Assembly: GCA_021163805.1 (NCBI GenBank)
Contig: JAGGTL010000014.1
Location: 1-6,735, forward strand
From: Candidatus Aenigmatarchaeota archaeon
Lineage (GTDB): Archaea; Aenigmatarchaeota; Aenigmatarchaeia; QMZS01
Length of the DNA stretch: 6,735 nt
Reading direction: 5' to 3'
A program made the position numbers and the translations under genes. Position 1 is the first letter of the stretch. Each line of letters opens with the position of its first letter. Under the pieces are notes generated by a model. It was not told the origin of the DNA, searched no databases, and worked only from the letters and a program-made list of their open reading frames with translations. This document shows, in pieces, positions 6,349 through 6,735 of the stretch.

Positions 6349-6417
6349 ATGGAAAATATATTTTTTACTATCTGTTTAAACAAGCCACATAATAATTTTT
6401 ATTCTTTAAATATTTAA
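6349..6417 (+). other. 22-codon reading frame upstream of uS10, unproven
   Basis: ATG at 6349-6351, 22 codons beginning MENIFFTICLNK, and TAA at 6415-6417, 8 bases before the uS10 ATG. The ATG lies about 26 nt from the centre of a TATA-like element, where a leaderless start would be expected. The peptide is Phe/Asn-rich with no recognisable motif, and short frames arise by chance in such AT-rich DNA, so this is only a candidate leader peptide. Confidence 0.15.
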
Positions 6418-6425
6418 TTATTTTT

Positions 6426-6735
6426 ATGCAGAGGGCCAAAATTAAACTTTGGAGTAAAGATAGGAAAAAACTCGAAGAGACAGCAAAAAATATTAAAGAA
6501 ATGGTTGAAAAATTGGGTGCGAGCATCAGAGGACCCATTCCCTTGCCGACAAAAAAATTGAAAATTCCGGTAATGAAACAGATAAAAACGGGGACTGGAC
6601 ATGGAAATGCAAAATTTGAGCATTGGGAGATGAGAATTCACAAGAGAGTTTTGGAAGTTGGTGAAAGCGAAAGGGCTCTTCATCATATTATGAGATTACA
6701 AATTCCCGAAGAAGTAAATATTGAAGTTAAATTAA
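6426..6735 (+). CDS. rps10: Small ribosomal subunit protein uS10 (3' end cut by window)
   Basis: uS10 is part of the 30S head. The archaeal/eukaryotic form matches RPS20. The frame runs 103 codons from the ATG at 6426 to the last full codon at 6732-6734, with one base left over and no stop inside the window. Family signatures are GASIRGPIPLPTKKLKIPV (36-54), FEHWEMRIHKRVLEV (about 67-81), SERALHHIMRLQIPEEVNIEVKL (84-103). Archaeal uS10 is normally about 102 residues and ends in this same IEVKL-like strand, so the stop codon is probably within the next few bases. No Shine-Dalgarno sequence precedes the ATG, as in the other leaderless genes here. In many archaea uS10 follows the EF-1alpha gene. 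Here it instead heads a plus-strand unit divergent from the thermosome. Confidence 0.95.
   Translation, partial: MQRAKIKLWSKDRKKLEETAKNIKEMVEKLGASIRGPIPLPTKKLKIPVMKQIKTGTGHGNAKFEHWEMRIHKRVLEVGESERALHHIMRLQIPEEVNIEVKL

Noticed and set aside
6257..6425. tRNA, small RNA or CRISPR repeat in the thermosome-uS10 gap
   Set aside because: No cloverleaf, no GC-rich structured island and no spaced direct repeats are visible. The gap is AT-rich promoter DNA.
6414..6686. Minus-strand open frame of 90 codons over uS10
   Set aside because: The plus strand here encodes an unmistakable uS10. The antisense product has no recognisable domain.
1..6735. Mobile element, CRISPR array or defence island
   Set aside because: No transposase, integrase, terminal inverted repeats or regularly spaced repeats are seen. 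The genes are mostly conserved housekeeping genes.

Overview
The window is AT-rich archaeal DNA. It carries an archaeal-type translation factor aIF5A, the RecA-family protein RadB, a group II chaperonin (thermosome) subunit and an archaeal-type ribosomal protein uS10. The promoters look like TATA boxes placed about 25 nt before leaderless or nearly leaderless start codons. RadB points to Euryarchaeota or a DPANN-like lineage rather than Crenarchaeota. The exact lineage cannot be read from this window.

Layout from left to right: (1) the last 50 codons of an unidentified plus-strand gene (1-155). (2) A minus-strand, membrane-anchored beta-propeller protein (240-2147) of the widespread but poorly understood 'secreted C-terminal beta-propeller' family. 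Its start is best placed at an ATG behind a Shine-Dalgarno sequence. (3) Divergent from it, radB (2307-2978). (4) Converging on radB with no base between the two stop codons, aIF5A (2979-3347, minus). (5) A 389-residue minus-strand protein (3408-4577) that I read as a degenerate paralogue of the rare type-2 (methanogen-type) seryl-tRNA synthetase. (6) The thermosome gene (4625-6256, minus). (7) Divergent from the thermosome, uS10 (6426 to the window end, plus), whose stop codon lies just outside.

Most genes appear to be separate transcription units, each with its own TATA box, and oligo-T terminators are visible after the beta-propeller and thermosome genes. The minus-strand block thermosome / SerRS-like / aIF5A, with uS10 divergent, forms a translation and protein-folding neighbourhood.

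The most interesting item is the SerRS-like protein. It keeps the order of the type-2 SerRS fold (N-terminal tRNA-binding-like domain, motif 1 region, C-terminal motif 3 region), but the zinc ligands, the motif 2 signature and the motif 3 arginine appear to be lost. It may be a non-catalytic, possibly tRNA-binding or regulatory, pseudo-synthetase. A second notable signal is an identical 15-bp promoter sequence in front of both the thermosome and the beta-propeller genes.
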